Shown here piece by piece: positions 62,710-64,000 of a stretch of DNA of 64,000 bases. The position numbers and the translations under genes were made by a program. The notes under the pieces were generated by a model. That model worked only from the letters and a program-made list of their open reading frames with translations. It had not been told where the DNA came from and did not search any database. The DNA is from Mesorhizobium sophorae (GTDB lineage: Bacteria; Pseudomonadota; Alphaproteobacteria; Rhizobiales; Rhizobiaceae), in assembly GCF_002270415.1 (NCBI RefSeq), contig NZ_NNRI01000021.1, positions 186,001 to 250,000 of the forward strand. The letters are read 5' to 3'. Numbering within the stretch: the first letter of the stretch is position 1; each line of letters opens with the position of its first letter.

Positions 62710-63987
62710 GTGTTTCATGCCGCGAACCGCGTTTTGCCAGCCGACTGCTCCGCAGCGCAGAGCGGCAAAACCATTGCTTTTGAAGCCGCGGTGGCCAAGG
62801 CCGTGGCGCTCGCTCACACTGTCCGCTACCGGGAACATCTCTCGCTGGCCGCGTCATTGGGGCCGGTCTGCGCGGTAGCCATTCATTCCCCGATAGCGCT
62901 CCCGCCCTTCGATAATTCCGCAATGGACGGGTTTGCGGTGCGAACGTCGGATTTCAACGGGGACGGCCCCTGGACATTTCGGGTGGCAGGCCGGGTAGCA
63001 GCTGGCGATGTGCGGGCGCATGACCACCTGGATCCGCGAACGGCGCTTCGTATCTTCACGGGCGCACCCGTGCCGGCGGGGTTCGATGCCGTGGTCATGC
63101 AAGAGCAATGCGAACGCTCCAGTGACATGGTGACCGTATTCGAGCGACCGCGACGCGGCCGACATGTCCGCCTCGCCGGCGAGGACGTCGGTGCGGGATC
63201 TGAGCTCGTTACGCGGGGCAAGGCTCTGTCTGCCAGGGACTTGACCTTGCTGGCTGCCGTGGGGATCGCTGACGTCGAGGTGCTTCGAAGGATCCGCATT
63301 GGGCTTCTGTCGACAGGCTCCGAACTAAAGGAACCGGGCGAGCCCCTCGCGCACGGCCAAATCTATAATTCCAACAGGGTTATGTTGCGCTCGCTGCTGG
63401 CGGCATGCCCTTGGGCAGAAGTGGTCGACTTTGGCATTGTGCCGGACAGTCCGGACCTCCTCGCCGATGCGGTCGAGCGGGCGGTCGCCTCCTGTGACGC
63501 ACTGGTGACGACTGGCGGCGTCTCGGCCGGCGAAGAAGATCATATGATTGCCGCCGCGCTGCAGCACGGTGCCCGACTCGATGTCCTTAAGGTGGCGATG
63601 CGACCAGGCAAGCCGTTGAAGGTTGGGACAATCCAGAGCAAGCTCTTTGCCGGACTACCGGGAAATCCCAATGCGGCGCTGGTCGCTTTCCGGCAAATCA
63701 TTCTGCCGGCGTTACGCAGATTGGCTGGCCTCACCGAAGTCCAACCGCAATGGTTTTCCGCGGTGGCCGGTTTCACCTGCAAGAAGCGTCAGGGCCGGAC
63801 CGAGTTTGCGCCTGTCCGCATTTCCGGTCGCTCCGAAACCGGTGAACCTGTGCTTGAGCTGATCGAACGTGGATCCTCAGCCAACTTGATGGCAATTGCT
63901 TTGGCCGATGGCATTGCCCTCTTTCCGGCTGAAGTCGCCGAAATCACCGACAGCATGCCGCTGCGCTACGAGCCTTTCTCGAACTAG
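62710..63987 (+). CDS. moeA: molybdopterin molybdenumtransferase MoeA
   Basis: 425 residues from GTG 62710 after CAAGGAGGAGCGATC. PIALPPFDNSAMDGFAVRTS, ALRIFTGAPVPAGFDAVVMQ, LLSTGSELKEPGEPLAHGQI, VTTGGVSAGEEDHMIAAALQ and LFAGLPGNPNAALVAFRQII are the MoeA motifs. It inserts molybdate into molybdopterin. A dedicated moeA at the end of aio operons supplies cofactor for AioA. It is intact and ends 13 bases before the window edge. Confidence 0.93.
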   Translation: MFHAANRVLPADCSAAQSGKTIAFEAAVAKAVALAHTVRYREHLSLAASLGPVCAVAIHSPIALPPFDNSAMDGFAVRTSDFNGDGPWTFRVAGRVAAGDVRAHDHLDPRTALRIFTGAPVPAGFDAVVMQEQCERSSDMVTVFERPRRGRHVRLAGEDVGAGSELVTRGKALSARDLTLLAAVGIADVEVLRRIRIGLLSTGSELKEPGEPLAHGQIYNSNRVMLRSLLAACPWAEVVDFGIVPDSPDLLADAVERAVASCDALVTTGGVSAGEEDHMIAAALQHGARLDVLKVAMRPGKPLKVGTIQSKLFAGLPGNPNAALVAFRQIILPALRRLAGLTEVQPQWFSAVAGFTCKKRQGRTEFAPVRISGRSETGEPVLELIERGSSANLMAIALADGIALFPAEVAEITDSMPLRYEPFSN

Positions 63988-64000
63988 ATGCCGTAATGGG

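Overview
The window looks like an accessory (symbiosis-island-like) region of a Hyphomicrobiales genome, most likely Mesorhizobium or a close relative. The clues are three DUF982 genes, two Ros/MucR regulators of the zinc-poor CLEDG type, a PmtA phospholipid methyltransferase, a phasin, vitamin operons (thiCOSGED, panCB) of the kind carried on rhizobial islands and plasmids, an NT-26-like arsenite oxidase, and a very high load of insertion sequences and gene remnants. No rRNA, tRNA or CRISPR array was seen.

Left part (0-7.6 kb): a candidate conflict/defence island. A VUT-type (queuosine-precursor-like) transporter runs off the left edge, followed by a dGTPase, a shortened PEP-synthase-like protein and an XRE-like regulator, all on the minus strand. 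Diverging from the regulator is a tight plus-strand operon: an OGG-fold DNA glycosylase, a small protein with a glycine-rich N-terminus, a PfkB-kinase/nucleoside-deoxyribosyltransferase fusion, a QueC-like deazaguanine synthase, and a SagB-like nitroreductase. QueC plus OGG recalls the accessory genes of type IV CBASS, but no CD-NTase or TGT is present. This is my main candidate for an undescribed system.

7.65-14.45 kb is a nested set of mobile elements: an IS3-family element split by an IS21-family element (6-bp target duplication), whose istB is itself split by a 2.6-kb serine-recombinase element. 14.8-20.2 kb holds a TIR protein, two different AbiE-type toxin-antitoxin pairs and a restriction-endonuclease remnant. 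20.7-22.95 kb is groES-groEL under a CIRCE operator.

23-37.7 kb is mixed: two MucR-terminator-cspA modules, an IS5-like element with a passenger gene, a phasin, DUF982 genes, an MFS exporter, a broken vapBC pair, a decayed panB-panC copy and a diguanylate cyclase. 38.8-40.8 kb holds a peptidase fragment, a truncated group II intron and an IS256-type remnant. 41.0-43.8 kb is a second candidate conflict operon (XRE, short peptide, DprA-like, HAD-phosphoribosyltransferase-zinc ribbon). Next come an XRE-ImmA/IrrE gene broken by a frameshift and by a 295-bp IS66-like MITE, and a truncated DUF932 gene.

47.3-52.6 kb is an apparently intact thiamin operon (TPP riboswitch, thiC, thiO, thiS, thiG, thiE, thiD), facing an intact panB-panC pair (52.7-54.4 kb). 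After a DUF309 gene, a valS remnant, pmtA and a broken second MFS exporter comes an arsenite oxidase cluster: aioR remnant, sigma-54 promoter, aioB, aioA, cytochrome c, moeA. aioR, aioB and aioA each carry frameshifts. Many genes here read as frameshifted; this may be true decay or base-level sequence error, and should be settled before function is assigned.
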